This document shows, piece after piece, positions 11,234 through 22,437 of a DNA stretch of 64,000 nucleotides. Below the pieces are notes generated by a model. That model was not told the DNA's origin, searched no databases, and saw only the letters and a program-made list of their open reading frames with translations. Positions within the stretch are counted from its first letter, which is position 1. Each line of letters opens with the position of its first letter. The DNA comes from Haematococcus lacustris (Eukaryota > Chlorophyta > Chlorophyceae > Chlamydomonadales > Haematococcaceae), in NCBI GenBank assembly GCA_030144725.1, contig JASKMD010000029.1, positions 11,214,663 through 11,278,662 of the forward strand, written 5' to 3'. A program made the translations under genes and the position numbers.

Positions 11234-12576
11234 TGAACAAATGAATTGGCAACTAGTTCGCCCTTGCTCTGTGCTCAACCCTGTGCAGTGGATGAAATGT
11301 TGTATCGACAACCTGTGCACAATCAATTTTCAATAGTTAACACAAAGTAAAAACGTAACACAGTAAGCGAGAATGGAGACATTTGCAAATCTGCGTTAGA
11401 TTAAAATTTGAAGAACGCCAACCTGTTCATTATCAACATTCTTAGCAATTCCGTACAAGTCGGGAACCGAGAAATAGATTTGTACACTCGTCATACAATT
11501 GCCAAATACGCTGCAACATATGTAGCTTCATTATGCGAAACGTGGCAAACACTGAGAAACATCACACTACGAATACAAACCAATCGCAACAAATGCCTCG
11601 ACCGGGCATCATCAACACTCAAGGCATTTTGTCCGCAGCCTTGTGCGGCTTGGATCCTAGCAGCCACGCACTGCTATGATGTGGCTCAACCGTAGGACCC
11701 ACGTGTTTTAGGGACGGGCACTGCACGCCCATTCTGACTTCATGCTAGGACTGCTTTGCCAAGCCTCTATTGCCAGTCATGAGGGCTGCTACCTCCACCC
11801 CTAGCTTCCACCATGCCATGTGCCGGTTTAACAGCTTGTGGCTACCCTGCTTAAGTTTGGCTCCTTAGGTTTGGCTGAGCCCATGACCCGCAGCGCAGCC
11901 CTGGTTTGCTGCTGTGTCCTGCAAGGCAGCAGTGAGCCATGCCATGCTCCCTGCCTTCCCCCCCGTGGCTAACCATGCAGGCATCTTCAATCTATTACCC
12001 CCACCACCACCCCATGCGGTCTGCCCCGCCACCCACCCACCCCACCAAGATCCACCTACAGCTTCCCCCTCTAGCCCTGTGCCTGCTCCTCCTCATCCTG
12101 CTGTCCAGTTGAATGCTGCCAGTCAGCCAGCCCATCAGAGCAGGCCATCATATGGTGGGCACTTGCTGTGGGGGGAGGGGCAGGGTGAGGGGCTGCGCCT
12201 CCACCGCGCCTCCACCCTCCTCCTAACGCCGGGCTAGCAAGTATGCAGCTAGGGGCAGCAGGTCCTGCAGCCTGCACTCGCACGCAGGGACACATCCCGC
12301 AGCACAGTCAGCCAGCAAACGGGGTGGGGGGCACATCCTGCTGTCGCCTCACACAGCCCACACTCATCACCCACTCCTCACCTACCCTCACTCCCCTTCA
12401 CTCCCGGCTCAGACCCCAAGCCAGGCAATGGACACTGACATGGATACCATAGGGTGCCCACAACAGCCATCTTGGGCTGGGCCTCAGAAGCTGATCCTCA
12501 TGAAAGCTACTGGCGCATGCAGCAGGGCCCATGGCCGTGGTGCTGCTGTCTTGGCCTGGCATGTGCTCAAGCGCGG
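11234..12576. other. no confident gene; AT-rich patch then GC-rich
   Basis: 11280-11690 is clearly more AT-rich than its surroundings and carries a 95-codon open frame (11408-11695, +) with no recognised similarity. 11700-12576 could hold the 3' UTR or last exons of the membrane-protein gene on the minus strand, but no exon could be supported there. I see nothing else. Confidence 0.4.
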
Positions 12577-15298
12577 TCACCAATGCATAGCCAGAACACG
12601 CACCCTGCTGCAACACAGCTGGCGGCGGCCAACCAGCAAAATCTGCACACACGCCTCCTCCTGCCCCTCCACCCCCTTACTCTCGCCCCACCTGATCACC
12701 AGTAGCTTTGCAAAGCTGAAGGCAGCGGTCAGCAAGATGGGCACCTCCACCACCTCCTGCCACCAGCGGGGCGGCACAGCGGTCAGCGCCACATTGCGCA
12801 GCCCGTCCAGGACTCGCATCTGCAGCCAGCAGTCACGCCAGCAGCATCAGGGGTGACTGTGGCTGGCAACTGCGCTCAAGAACTGTGCAGCCAGTAGCAG
12901 CAGTAGCTGAGGCAGCTGAGGAGCGGAGGCGGCAGCCAGCGGCGGAGGCAGCACTAGAGAGGGCGGCAGTGGCCAAAGCAGCGCCCAGGGTGGCAGTGGC
13001 AGCACACAGCATGGCGCCCTGAAGGGGCAGGCTGGTGAGGGGCTGAGCTGGCGTCAGCTGCGGGGCCCACCGCCAGGAGCAGGGCCACGAAAGGCCAGCC
13101 ATAGGCCGGGCGCAGCCCCCCGCCTCGGGACATCAGCTGCTCGGAGCGAGCTAGAGCTTGGCGGGGCCCGAGCCCTGCACCCAGCACAGGGGGAGGCGGG
13201 GAGGGGTGGGGGAGAGGGAGGGGTGGGGTGGGGGTAGGGAGGGTGTGTGTGGGCAAGGGAGGGATGGGGTGGGGTGGGGTAAAGGGAGGGGTGGGGTTGA
13301 GGGACGCGGGGTCAATTGCTTGAAGAGTGCATAGGGGGTCCCCTAGGTGCTTGCGGTGAGTCCGGCCCCCTCTTGAGCCCCTCAGGCCCTGGCCTCAGCT
13401 GCAGGGCGCACGGGACCCCACCTTCCAGAATGGCCACAGGGAGGGTCAGCTGGATGGCCAGCAGCCGGGGCACTGTCCACATCACAGGGACCACCAGCAG
13501 GGACAGCGCCTGCAGGGTGAGCAGTGTGAGCAGTGTGAGCAGTGTGAGCAGTGTGAGCAGGGTGAGCGGTGTGAGCAGTGTGAGCAAGGTGAGCGGTGTG
13601 AGCAGTGTGAGCAGTGTGAGCAGGCATACACCGCCTCCCAGCACTTGGCATGCTGCTTTGCCTGCCCTGCTGCACCCTGCCCTGCCCCTGCCCCCTGTTC
13701 TCGGCCTGTGGCCCCCACCCCGCTCCTTCCACCACCCCTGGCCGCGGCACTCGCCTGCAAAGGCAGCGCCCAGGCGTTGAACAGCAGGTCAGCCAGCCAC
13801 ACACGCCTCAGTCTGGCCCGGGCAGCCGGCAGCACCCCCCTCACAGCCGCCAGGCCTTGAGCCAGCTGCTGCAGCAGACCCACCCCGTCCCCAGGACCTG
13901 ACTGGCTGTCCTGGTCACCGCCCTGCATGCTGCCAGCCACCCCCCCCGCCTGCTGCTTAGAGGGGTCACTGCTGCTCTCCCCCGCTGTTCTGGCCCTGCT
14001 GCTGCTGCTGCTGCTGCTGCTGGCCTCTGCACCTTTGCTGCTGCTGCTGCTGGCCTCTGCACCTTTGCTGCTGCTGCTGCCGCCTTTGCTGCTCGCCTGC
14101 TGCTGTGCCAGGGCCACAAGGTCGTCACCAGCACCCAACCCTGGCAGTACAGCCTTGGGGGCCTCGGCTGCGTCCATGCTGCCTGGCCCCCCCGGGGCCC
14201 CTGCTGCCCCCCCCGGCCTGGAGCCTGGCCCACTGGGTGCTGGTGGCAGGCCAGCGGCCTCCCCTGCCAGTGTGGCCACCACTGTGGCTGCGGCTGAGGC
14301 CAGCAGGATGTTGAGCGGCAGCGCCAGCAGGAAGAAGAGCACAATGCACGCCTGGTAGCCTGTAAGGTTAGGATCGGGGGGGGAGGAAGAAGGGCAGGGG
14401 CTAGGGGCGTGGTGACGTCGGAGGGCAGGATTCAAGGGCAGGGGCAAGGGCAAGGGCAAGGGCAAGGGCAAGGGCAAGGGCAAGGGCAAGGGCAAGGGCA
14501 GCTAGGGTGGTGGTAGGCAGCAAGGGAGGAGGCAGGAGGAGCGGCCGCAGGATCCTATCCATCCTTCACCCAGCCCGCTGCCCCCTCCCCCCCGCCCTCC
14601 CCCCGCCCTAAGGCTCACCTAGGTTACTCTCCAGGAACGCCGAGTCCAGGTACAGCCACCAGGCGTTGCCTGAGGCCGCCACCACATGCGTGCCCAGCAG
14701 CTGGTCGCTGACTGCAGGCAACAGGGGCTGGCCGCCTGAGAGGGCCTGGCTGCAGGGCCGGCAGGGCTCAGGGGGGTGGGTGGGTGCAGGCAGGCAGCAG
14801 GCCCCCCACGCCTCACACCAGCTGCGGCCCACAGCCCTGTCAGCCCTGCTGAGCGCAATGCCCCTGGGCCTCCCCACCCCACCTCTCCCCCTCCCCTTCC
14901 CCCAGCCCCCTCCCCCAGCCCCTCCCAATTCCGCTCTGTCTACGTCCAGCCCCCAGGCTCATGGCCACCCCCCACACCCCTCCTGCCCTCTGACCTCCCC
15001 CCTGGCCCCTGCCCCCCTGGCCCCCGGCCCCCCTGGCCCCCTGCCCCCTCACCCCCTGGTCTCTGATCCGCAACGCACCCAGGTTGGTGGCCCGCTGTGA
15101 CGCCCTGTGCAGCAGGAAGCAGCCCAGGTCCTTCAGGGCGTACACCAGCAGCACAGGCACGAAGTGGGCCCGCAGGAGGTCCCCTGCCCGCTGCATCAGG
15201 TGCAGGGACAGGGCGGGCGGCAGCAGGCTCAGCGGGTTAAGCCGCTGCCACCACCGCGCTGACTCAGGCCCGACCTTCCCCCCCTCACCCTCTTGACC

Positions 15299-15336
<38 letters not shown>

Positions 15337-15896
15337 GGCTGGCAGGGGGGCTAGGGGTGTGCGGTGAAGCCAGGCTGGGGCGGGCAGCTGCCCCCCTGAC
15401 ACCCAGGTCGTCCTGGGCCCCTGTAGAGGCAGCTGGGGAGAGCAGGGAGGGCAGGGTCCCCATGCCTGGCTGTGGCGGCTGCAGGTCGGGCTTCAGCGGC
15501 AGCAGGGGATGCAGCAGTGGTGAGGGAGTGGGGTCACTGCCAGGGCTGTTTGGGCCTGACCCTAGCCCCCCGCGAGCCAGGTGCCTCCGCCTGCATGGGG
15601 TGTGTGCACATGGAGCAGGTGCATGGTGAAAGGGGAGGGGGGCATACTCTGTCCCTGATAGCTGCTGGTCAGTGGAGGTGTGCAGCCCTCAGCCTCACCG
15701 GGTTGTGAGTCCATGCATGGGGACAAAGCGCTGCTGCAGTGGGGTGGGAAGCCACGGAGGGCAGGCAATAGGGCAGGGCCGGGTTCCCTGCATAGCCTTG
15801 CAAGCGCCCGGAAGCAGGACCACCATGTGCTCGGCCCTGCAGCAGTGGACGGCACGGCTGAGTATTGCGGAGTTGCGCATGGCGCATTGCGGAGGC
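12577..15896 (-). CDS. uncharacterised multi-pass membrane protein, possibly organelle-targeted
   Basis: Product and family not recognised. Minus-strand exons that join in phase: about 15540-15079, 14711-14619, 14359-13755, 13509-13422, 13150-13071, then about 13018 onward and 12819-12700; both ends are approximate. The protein has about five hydrophobic segments: HFVPVLLVYALKDLGCFLL, CIVLFFLLALPLNILLASAA, LSLLVVPVMWTVPRLLAIQL, GWPFVALLLA plus the next exon, and VPILLTAAFSFAKLLV. A large Gly/Ser/Ala-rich loop (13760-14290) lies between the second and third. The first exon (from the ATG at 15896) is Arg/Ser/Ala-rich and could be a transit peptide. The intron 13754-13510 uses a GC donor (CAG|GCGAGT). 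The gene is divergent from SEM1, so 15900-16361 is probably a shared promoter region. Confidence 0.6.
13516..13622. repeat. 9-bp tandem repeat in an intron
   Basis: Unit gtgagcagt with variants gtgagcggt and gtgagcaag, about 12 units. It lies in the GC-AG intron of the membrane-protein gene, next to its 3' splice site, so in the transcript it reads as cactgctca repeats. Confidence 0.85.
14442..14500. repeat. (GGGCAA)n hexanucleotide repeat
   Basis: About ten perfect units in the intron of the membrane-protein gene just upstream of exon 14359-13755. Confidence 0.9.
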
Positions 15897-16361
15897 TGCG
15901 CATCGAGGGTTTGGTACTCGCCCCGTAAAGTACTACGCTGACGCAATTGAGGAACACTTGTGACGCCCAGCGCACAGTCGGTGCCGCGCGGAGCACTCGC
16001 AAACTACACAGCCGACGGCCGCATGTTCGACCCACGACTCGTCAAAACTCATGCATGTTATACAGCTCTGAGTAGTAATCGAAGGGATAGATTGAGCCCC
16101 TAAATTAGTAATGGCGAGAGAGTGCCATACAAATAAACACGCGAGGAAGGCTCTCTCCTCCAGTGACCAGACCTCGGCACTCTCAGAGCTTTGAGCGCGA
16201 GCACCTGTATTTTACTTGTAGGGGAGACTAGCCCTGGAGATCAATGGAATGTTTGCATCGGCCATGCAGACGGATAAATTCTGGGGAGTTCAAACAAATG
16301 TCCAGGGAGGAAGTCCATGCACAAGCTATTGTTCGAAAGCCCGTGATCCAAGTTGTACAGA

Positions 16362-16837
16362 ATGGCAGTGCCGGACAAAGACACTACTAGCCAACCACCT
16401 GCGCTCGCGGACAAAGTCCCGCAGGTCACAGCGGACGCCTTTGAGGAGGACACCTTCGAGGAGTTTGAGCTTGCAGGTGCGTCGAGCTCCTTCGATGTCC
16501 TAGATCACAATTTACCGTATCACATCATCCTCGTAACACAGCCACCCTGCCCCTGCCTTTTACGCCACCTCTGTCCTGTAAATGCTAGCATGTCCTCTTT
16601 CTTACATCCAGTTCTGCTGTGAAGGGGTCTCCTGATGCCTGCACACCTGCCTGCCTGCCAGTCAGGGCCTTGTGTCTGACTGGCAGCTCCTGTCTGGGCG
16701 TGTATGCAGAGTCCAGTGCTGCTGATGTGAAGGACGAGCCGGCAGGGTTATGGGAGGCTGACTGGGATGACGAGGACGTGGGCGAGGATTTCCAGCAGCG
16801 CCTGCGGGCAGAGCTGGACAAGCAAATGGCAGAGTAG
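16362..16837 (+). CDS. SEM1: 26S proteasome lid subunit SEM1/DSS1
   Basis: Small acidic, largely disordered subunit of the 19S regulatory lid; the family also binds BRCA2-type and TREX-2 complexes. Two exons, 16362-16476 and 16710-16837 (TAG), give 80 residues, the usual size. The two signature acidic patches are both present: FEEDTFEEFELA at the end of exon 1 and LWEADWDDEDVGEDFQQRLR in exon 2, followed by the short C-terminal helix AELDKQ. The ATG at 16362 gives a normal-length N-terminus. Nothing looks damaged. Confidence 0.93.
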
Positions 16838-17329
16838 CCACCAACCCGTGCCCGCCTGGATCTTGCAGAGTACCCAGCATCCCTGTCCGCCCTGGCTGCG
16901 CTTGCAGAGGCTGGACAGGGCAGCTGGACAGGGCGTTGATGGCCAAGCCCACAAGCAGCCGGCCTAGCAGGCAGGCTAACCTATGACTGTCAAGCACCAG
17001 ATGGCTCTTTCTTGGTTAAGTGCTCATGGCATGGCCTCGGGCTGGTCAATGCCTTGTGCTCTTTCCAATGTTGCACCTCCAACAAGAAGGGTACATACCC
17101 TTCCTGATGTGTTGGAGGCAGCGATGAGAGGAGTGTCCCAGTCAAGCTACTGGTCCTGTGTGGCTCAGTGTTACAGACTGCCAACTGTATGTGGGAGCAG
17201 CGCTGGTGAATGGGCTGAGCACAATGCCCGGGCTGCACTTATTATAGTATTTTCACACAATCGTGTATTTTTCACGGGAAACCCAAGTTGCTTGAGAAGG
17301 CCACCGCCCATCGCACTGCGCATCGCGTG
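16838..17329. other. SEM1 3' flank, no gene seen
   Basis: Probably SEM1 3' UTR followed by intergenic DNA. It contains several chance open frames and no recognised feature. Confidence 0.4.
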
Positions 17330-17375
17330 ATGGCTAAGAAGAAGCACAAGAAGGACCCGGGAAAGAAACAGAAAG
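17330..17375 (+). CDS. Lys-rich first-exon-like segment (paralogue of 34958)
   Basis: ATG-initiated MAKKKHKKDPGKKQK followed by a gtgcgt donor in phase 1. Both this exon and the start of its intron (ccctagccgactgtg) match the segment at 34958-35021, so the two are duplicates. No downstream exon is recognised here; the next 500 bp lead into the TL17 3' end on the other strand. It may be an orphaned first exon. Confidence 0.35.
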
Positions 17376-17635
17376 GTGCGTGACCCTAGCCGACTGTGGG
17401 CTACTGTGGGCTACGCGCTGTGTGACGCGCTGTGTGGCTACACCTTCAAGCACCATGTAGTGGTGCAACCCCCAACGGCCCCTGCTTTGGATCATGTGCC
17501 CACACTAGGAGGCATCATAGTATTGAGAGCCTACCGGTGGCGTGGTTGCAGTTGTTGCTGTTTGTCGTCGTCAGCCAATACCCCACGAAACCATGACGCG
17601 GGTACCAACGACAGCCAGCATTCGGTTACATTGAT

Positions 17636-17640
17636 TGCTA
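17636..17640 (-). terminator. candidate TGTAA poly(A) signal of the TL17 gene
   Basis: TGTAA on the minus strand about 240 nt past the TL17 stop codon. UGUAA is the usual chlorophyte polyadenylation signal. A single pentamer is weak evidence. Confidence 0.4.
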
Positions 17641-17879
17641 CCCGTGACGTCAACTACCCGTGGCTACATAAATTTCAAATCTGGCTAGGATGAAGCCACA
17701 GGTATCCTTACTCACCACACACTCAAGCTAACAACGTCGAGCCAAAAAAGAACGCGGCTTGGCCTTCGAATGCAAAAATGCCGGACGCGCACGACGCAAC
17801 TCATGGGAATCACATCGCCGACCAAGCAACAGGTCGGTTGTCAAGATGAAACATCCATGTTCGGGTAAGAATCGCCGCT

Positions 17880-20604
17880 TCAGTTCCTGCAACCGACTTC
17901 AAGGCGACTCTCGCCCACAAGTGTGGGGTTGCGGCACAGACGCTTCACGTCCTCGCCGCCCACCTGAGCAAACCAGCACGTGCACAGTGAGCGGCGCGCA
18001 ATCAACGACAGGCAACAATGCGCCAGCATGCACGCTTTTGAGGCATCACCCCGATTCCAGTGATCGACAGGGGAACGTAAAGCCCGGCCCACACTTCAGC
18101 AGCGCAGCAACGTGCAGGGCGGCCAGCGAGGCGACTAACCAGGTAGGTGACAGCCGGCAGGGGAAGCATCAAGGCCCTGGGGCCACAAGCATGCTGAACT
18201 GTTCTGAACTCGCCTCGTCCTGCCATGCCATGCCATGGCCCTGCCTGCCCCCCAAACCCCACTCTTCTCGCCTCCTGCCTCATCCCTCCCCACCCAGTCG
18301 CCTCCTGCCGCCCTCCAGGCCTCACCAGAGCTCCCTCCCACACAGACTCCGTGAGGTCAGCGCCCTCAAAGCTTGACCCAGTCACCACCGCATTGCCCAG
18401 CTTGACACCCCTGCGGGCACAACCAGGCCACCACAGCCCACCACAGGTGAAGGAGGCTGACCTTGCCCACTTCCTCCTGTGGCAAGTGCTGAGGCCGAGC
18501 GTTGCAAGCTCTTCGCGGCCCCCCAATGCAACAGAGAGCAAAGGACGGGGAGCCCAGCTGCTGAGCTGGGGTGCTGCGTGTGCGCCATGCTGTCAACAAT
18601 AACACGGCCAGCACGCAGCAATGATGTCGGTGGCGGTGGCAGCACAAGCAGTAGTTGCCCCTTCTGCAGCATCAGCATCAGCATCAGCAGCGGCTAAAGA
18701 CAGATGGCAAGTAAGCTGGTGCTGGAATGGAGTGGATAGGTACAGGCTCTGCCCCTCCTCCTCCCCACCCACTAAACCCCTCTCCTTTTCCACCCATGCC
18801 CCCCCTCCCCTTCCCCACCGAAGCCACCCCCCCTCCCTTCCCCCCCTCTAGCACTCCACTTTGCTGCCTAGCACTTACTGTCGCCTTCTGCTGGGACACA
18901 GGTCAGGCCCCCTGCCCCACCTCCCCCAAATCACCGCGGCCGGTCGGCCATACCCTGCCTGCTGCCCACCTGAAGCTGGCCTTGCTGAAGTCCACCCGGT
19001 CAATGACGGCGTTGGTCATGTCAGCGTTGTTGAACACTGCCCCCACAGCATAGGCCTGCAGGGGGGCCACAGCTGGCTGGGCTGCACTGAGGTCACACAC
19101 CAACAGGTGGTGTGGCACTCAGCATGGACCCGGCTGAGGTCACACTGGCAACACCTATGATGCCGAGGTCGCAGCTGCTGCAGCTATTGCACACATGGCC
19201 CATGCATCCCCCATGCATCTTGCTCAGGCAGTGTTACCCTGCCCGCCCTGCCCCAGCTGTGGCCGCCCAGCCCACCACTTGCCTTGGTGAGCACGGCCTC
19301 CGTGAGGTTTGCATCTGTGAAGTCGCTCTCACTCATCAGAGCCCCCGCCAGCACCTTGGCCGACAGGTTGGCGCCCTGCAGCCAGGCCACTCACCTCACC
19401 TCACCTCACCTCACCTCGCTCCTGGTCAGCTCTGTCACTGCTGCCACCACGCAGGCTTGCACCAGTCTAGCCCAGCACATACTACAGTACACCGGGGTTA
19501 AGCTGGATAGGTAAAGTGAGATGAGGTTCTTGTCAGGTCAGGTCAACCCAGGTCAGCACAAACAGGCGGGTGGGCGGATGAGCGGGACATCCCACCTACC
19601 ACACCACACCAGGAGGGACCTGCTGTACAGGCAACACACACAGCTGCTCTGGCAACATGCACAGCAACCTGGACTGGCCTGCGATGCGGACAGCTTCTGA
19701 GACCATCAGCTGGAGGGACACAGCAACACACACAGGCTGGGGTACATCCCATCGAGGTCCCGCCCTGCGACTGACCTTGAAGTCACAGCGGCGCAGGTCC
19801 AGCAGCTTGTCGCTCACAGCATTTGCCTGCAGCCAGTGGTGCCGTGGCGCACGTCTCCATGCAGGCTGACTGCATGGCTCGTTCCTGCTTCGGTCTCACG
19901 TGGTGCAGCATCGCTCGCGGTGCAGCAACCCTGCACTGCTCACCATGCACCTTTCACCATGCACTTTTCACCATGCACCTCTCTAAAAGGCCTGCATCCT
20001 GGCTCCTGCCATGTTGTTATGTAAGCGGCAATGGTGTTCTGTTTTTTCAGAGGTCAGTACGCATGCAACCTTGCTCAACATGGTCAGGTGGCAACAACAC
20101 GTGGCAACCCCTCGTTCGCCTATAACCCATGTGCAACGACCTATTCGTCTTAGGGTCATAACAACACCTTGAATGGTTCCCATAGGCCCTGTGCGTGTAT
20201 GACCCCCCATGCTTGCCCAGCAGCAGGGCCAACCAACACAAGGAGGGTAGGGGACCTGCAACCACCTGCCCAATGGTGTTGCCAACAAAGCCGCGCTCGC
20301 AGTGCTTGGGGTCTGCAGGGCAGGCAGCCAACAGCTCAGCAGGGGTGTGGGATGTCGCATTTCATCACACACTGTCACAGCATTTTGCACTTTGTTCCCA
20401 CTGTCATTCCACATGTTATTCCACATCACACCTTTGAACCACATTACCTTGGAGCGTTACACCCAGGCACCCACCTGGGTCAATGGGTGGGAGCCGAAAC
20501 TCCGCATGCGCCACCTGGGTGGTCAGCAGACCGCTGGCCAGCACCCCCACCATCAGTTGCAGCGGTCCAGCTCCCCCAAACACTGCTGCACATGCAGTGA
20601 CCAT
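17880..20604 (-). CDS. TL17: thylakoid lumenal pentapeptide-repeat protein (TL17 / 17.4 kDa lumenal protein)
   Basis: Homologue of the Arabidopsis 17.4-kDa thylakoid lumen pentapeptide protein, whose exact function is unsettled. Minus-strand exons: about 20604-20475, 20312-20266, 19826-19776, 19375-19283, 19055-18970, 18410-18326, 17963-17880 (TGA). Family landmarks appear in order: hydrophobic targeting segment ending AHA, the likely lumenal cleavage site; EFRLPPIDPG; CERGFVGNTIGQ; DKLLDLRRCDF; pentapeptide repeats (ANLSAKVLAGALMSESDFTD, AVFNNADMTNAVIDRVDF, NAVVTGSSFEGADLTE); and a C-terminal KRLCRNPTLVGESRLEVGC with paired cysteines. The intron after exon 19375-19283 uses a GC donor (AAG|GCAAGT). 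The chloroplast-envelope part of the transit peptide is probably in an unidentified exon upstream of 20604 (a basic, Ser-rich open frame lies at 20788-21030), so the start is uncertain. Confidence 0.9.
19392..19417. repeat. (CACCT)n short tandem repeat
   Basis: Five cacct units in a TL17 intron, just upstream of exon 19375-19283 in transcript order. Confidence 0.8.
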
Positions 20605-22437
20605 ACAACACAGGGATGGGCAGGGCCATGTGCGCTAAGAATTTGCAGCCATCGCCTGTCGTATTTCATCAGTGCCATACAGTCAGCATTTGGCACGGCA
20701 GGGTGTTAGAATATGCTGGGACAGATGTACGAGTGATAGAAGGTAGCGTGCGATGGAGTTGCAGGCGAGCATGAACGAGCATCAAGATCAGCAGGAAAGC
20801 GAGGTTTGCGTGGGCCTCATATTGCCGCACCTTTCTCGGGTGCTCCTCTGCAGCGGACAGCAGTCATGCTGCGGCTGGGCGCGGGGCGTGCCGATTGAAG
20901 TTGCTTGCGCAGCATCGCCATCGCTCCGGGCCAACAAGCTGTGAGCTGCCACTAGTCGACTGCTTGTGTGCCGCTTGCTGAACGCTGCTCGATGTGAACA
21001 GCATCTGGGCTTTTTCGTGGACGTCAACACCTCCCATGCGACAAGCCAGGAAACACCACTGTTCAGGCAAAACTGTCATCACGCAAACGGTAGGCTCCCA
21101 GCACCAGGGGTGCCTGCTGGTGTGGGGTCCATAGCTCAAATCAGGTTCCAGACCCTAAGGCCGCGAGGCCTAACAGATTAGCAGGGTGCGCCAGACCCTA
21201 CTGGGGCTCCCCGCCAAGCTGATTAGGTGCATCGACGTTGCGCATGATGATAGAACAGCCGAAAGCTGATGACCTAATGGCAGCTTCACAGTGCAGCAGC
21301 GTGGGCCACAGCATCCACCACTGTGATGACACTCGGCTTGATTTTGGAGAACCAATCACATAGCTGCTTGCCCAGCCACTTGTATGCTTTGATGCCTGGG
21401 CAGCACACGGCCCTGAGGCCAGGCCACCAGCACAGCTCCAGGGTCCCCCTGCTGCTCTTCCATATGCGCTGCTCAATCCAGCGCTGCATTGCGGTCCAGC
21501 CATCTGCCGGGAGGCTGGCGTGGAGGGGGTAAATGGCAGATGATCTGATCTGACATCTGAATTGATCCAACTTCTCGCAACCTCCTACTCTCTCAAATCA
21601 TAACACATACAAGCTCTCGTGCAGTAGATGTTGGAAGCCCTGGCCAGATCCAGTGCCAATGCGGAGTGACCAACAGCACCAGTGGAGCCCCCGCAAAGGC
21701 ACAGAGGAGCCAAAGCCATTGCTTAGCCATCACAACTTGCTACTCACTGCCCCACTAGCCCCTGCCGGTAAGCCCTAGCAATCAACGCGTTACCCCTCGC
21801 ACCAGGCACCATGGCATGGAGAGCTGGTCTAACTTGCAAGTGCAGTACAAAGCGTGCGTCCCGGCATCGTTTACTTTGCACAAGGGTACCGTCAGCAGTG
21901 CCACACATGCATGTGATGCAGGCCCTGTCCGTTACCCTGGCAGCATCTGATCCGAAACCCCTCCTGCATTCATCAACCGCCCAGCAACTCTACTTCGCCA
22001 TTCAAGCCAGCTGCTGACTGACCCTTAGGCCGCCTTTCTGCAATGCGGGCAACCTCCCTGAATAACTGTGCTGATATCCCGAGCATGGCATAGGCATTGT
22101 GTGAGCACACTCATACTGCTGTGAGGGTGCCTAGAGATATCTTGGGATATTGAGCACCCTCTGGGCAACTGCCGGCCATCCCGAACCCCCTGGGAGAGCC
22201 TGGTCTGTCCCTTTGCCTCGGCTGTTAGCTGCACCTCGCATGCTTTGCAAATTCCATTGGGCGCATGCAAGCTGCTTGTGAGCCCGCGCCGCATCCATAC
22301 AGCCTTGCAAACATGGCTGCATCATGCAGTAGCTGCAAGTAGACAGTGGGGGTGGAATGTGTGAACTGAGTGAGACCCACCTCGCCACTGCCCTAGTGGC
22401 AGCCACCACATGCAATCCCGTTAACCCATCCTGTTGA
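20605..22437. other. no confident gene; possible TL17 5' exon and stray open frames
   Basis: 20788-21030 (-) could encode a chloroplast transit peptide for TL17 (MLTSTKKPRCCSHRAAFSK...), but no in-phase splice to 20604 could be found by eye. 21198-21570 (-) has a fairly non-repetitive open frame (WTAMQRWIEQRIWKSSRGTL, then KPSVITVVDAVAHAAAL) with balanced composition that could be a coding exon or a transposon relic; no family is recognised. 22025-22430 shows nothing convincing. Confidence 0.35.

Noticed and set aside
11408..11695. 95-codon frame in the AT-rich patch after U2 copy 1
   Set aside because: Single short frame, no family, no splice or neighbour support; kept only as a note in the region description.
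13516..13622. Regularly spaced short repeats resembling a CRISPR array
   Set aside because: The units are 9 bp with no spacers; it is a simple tandem repeat in an intron.
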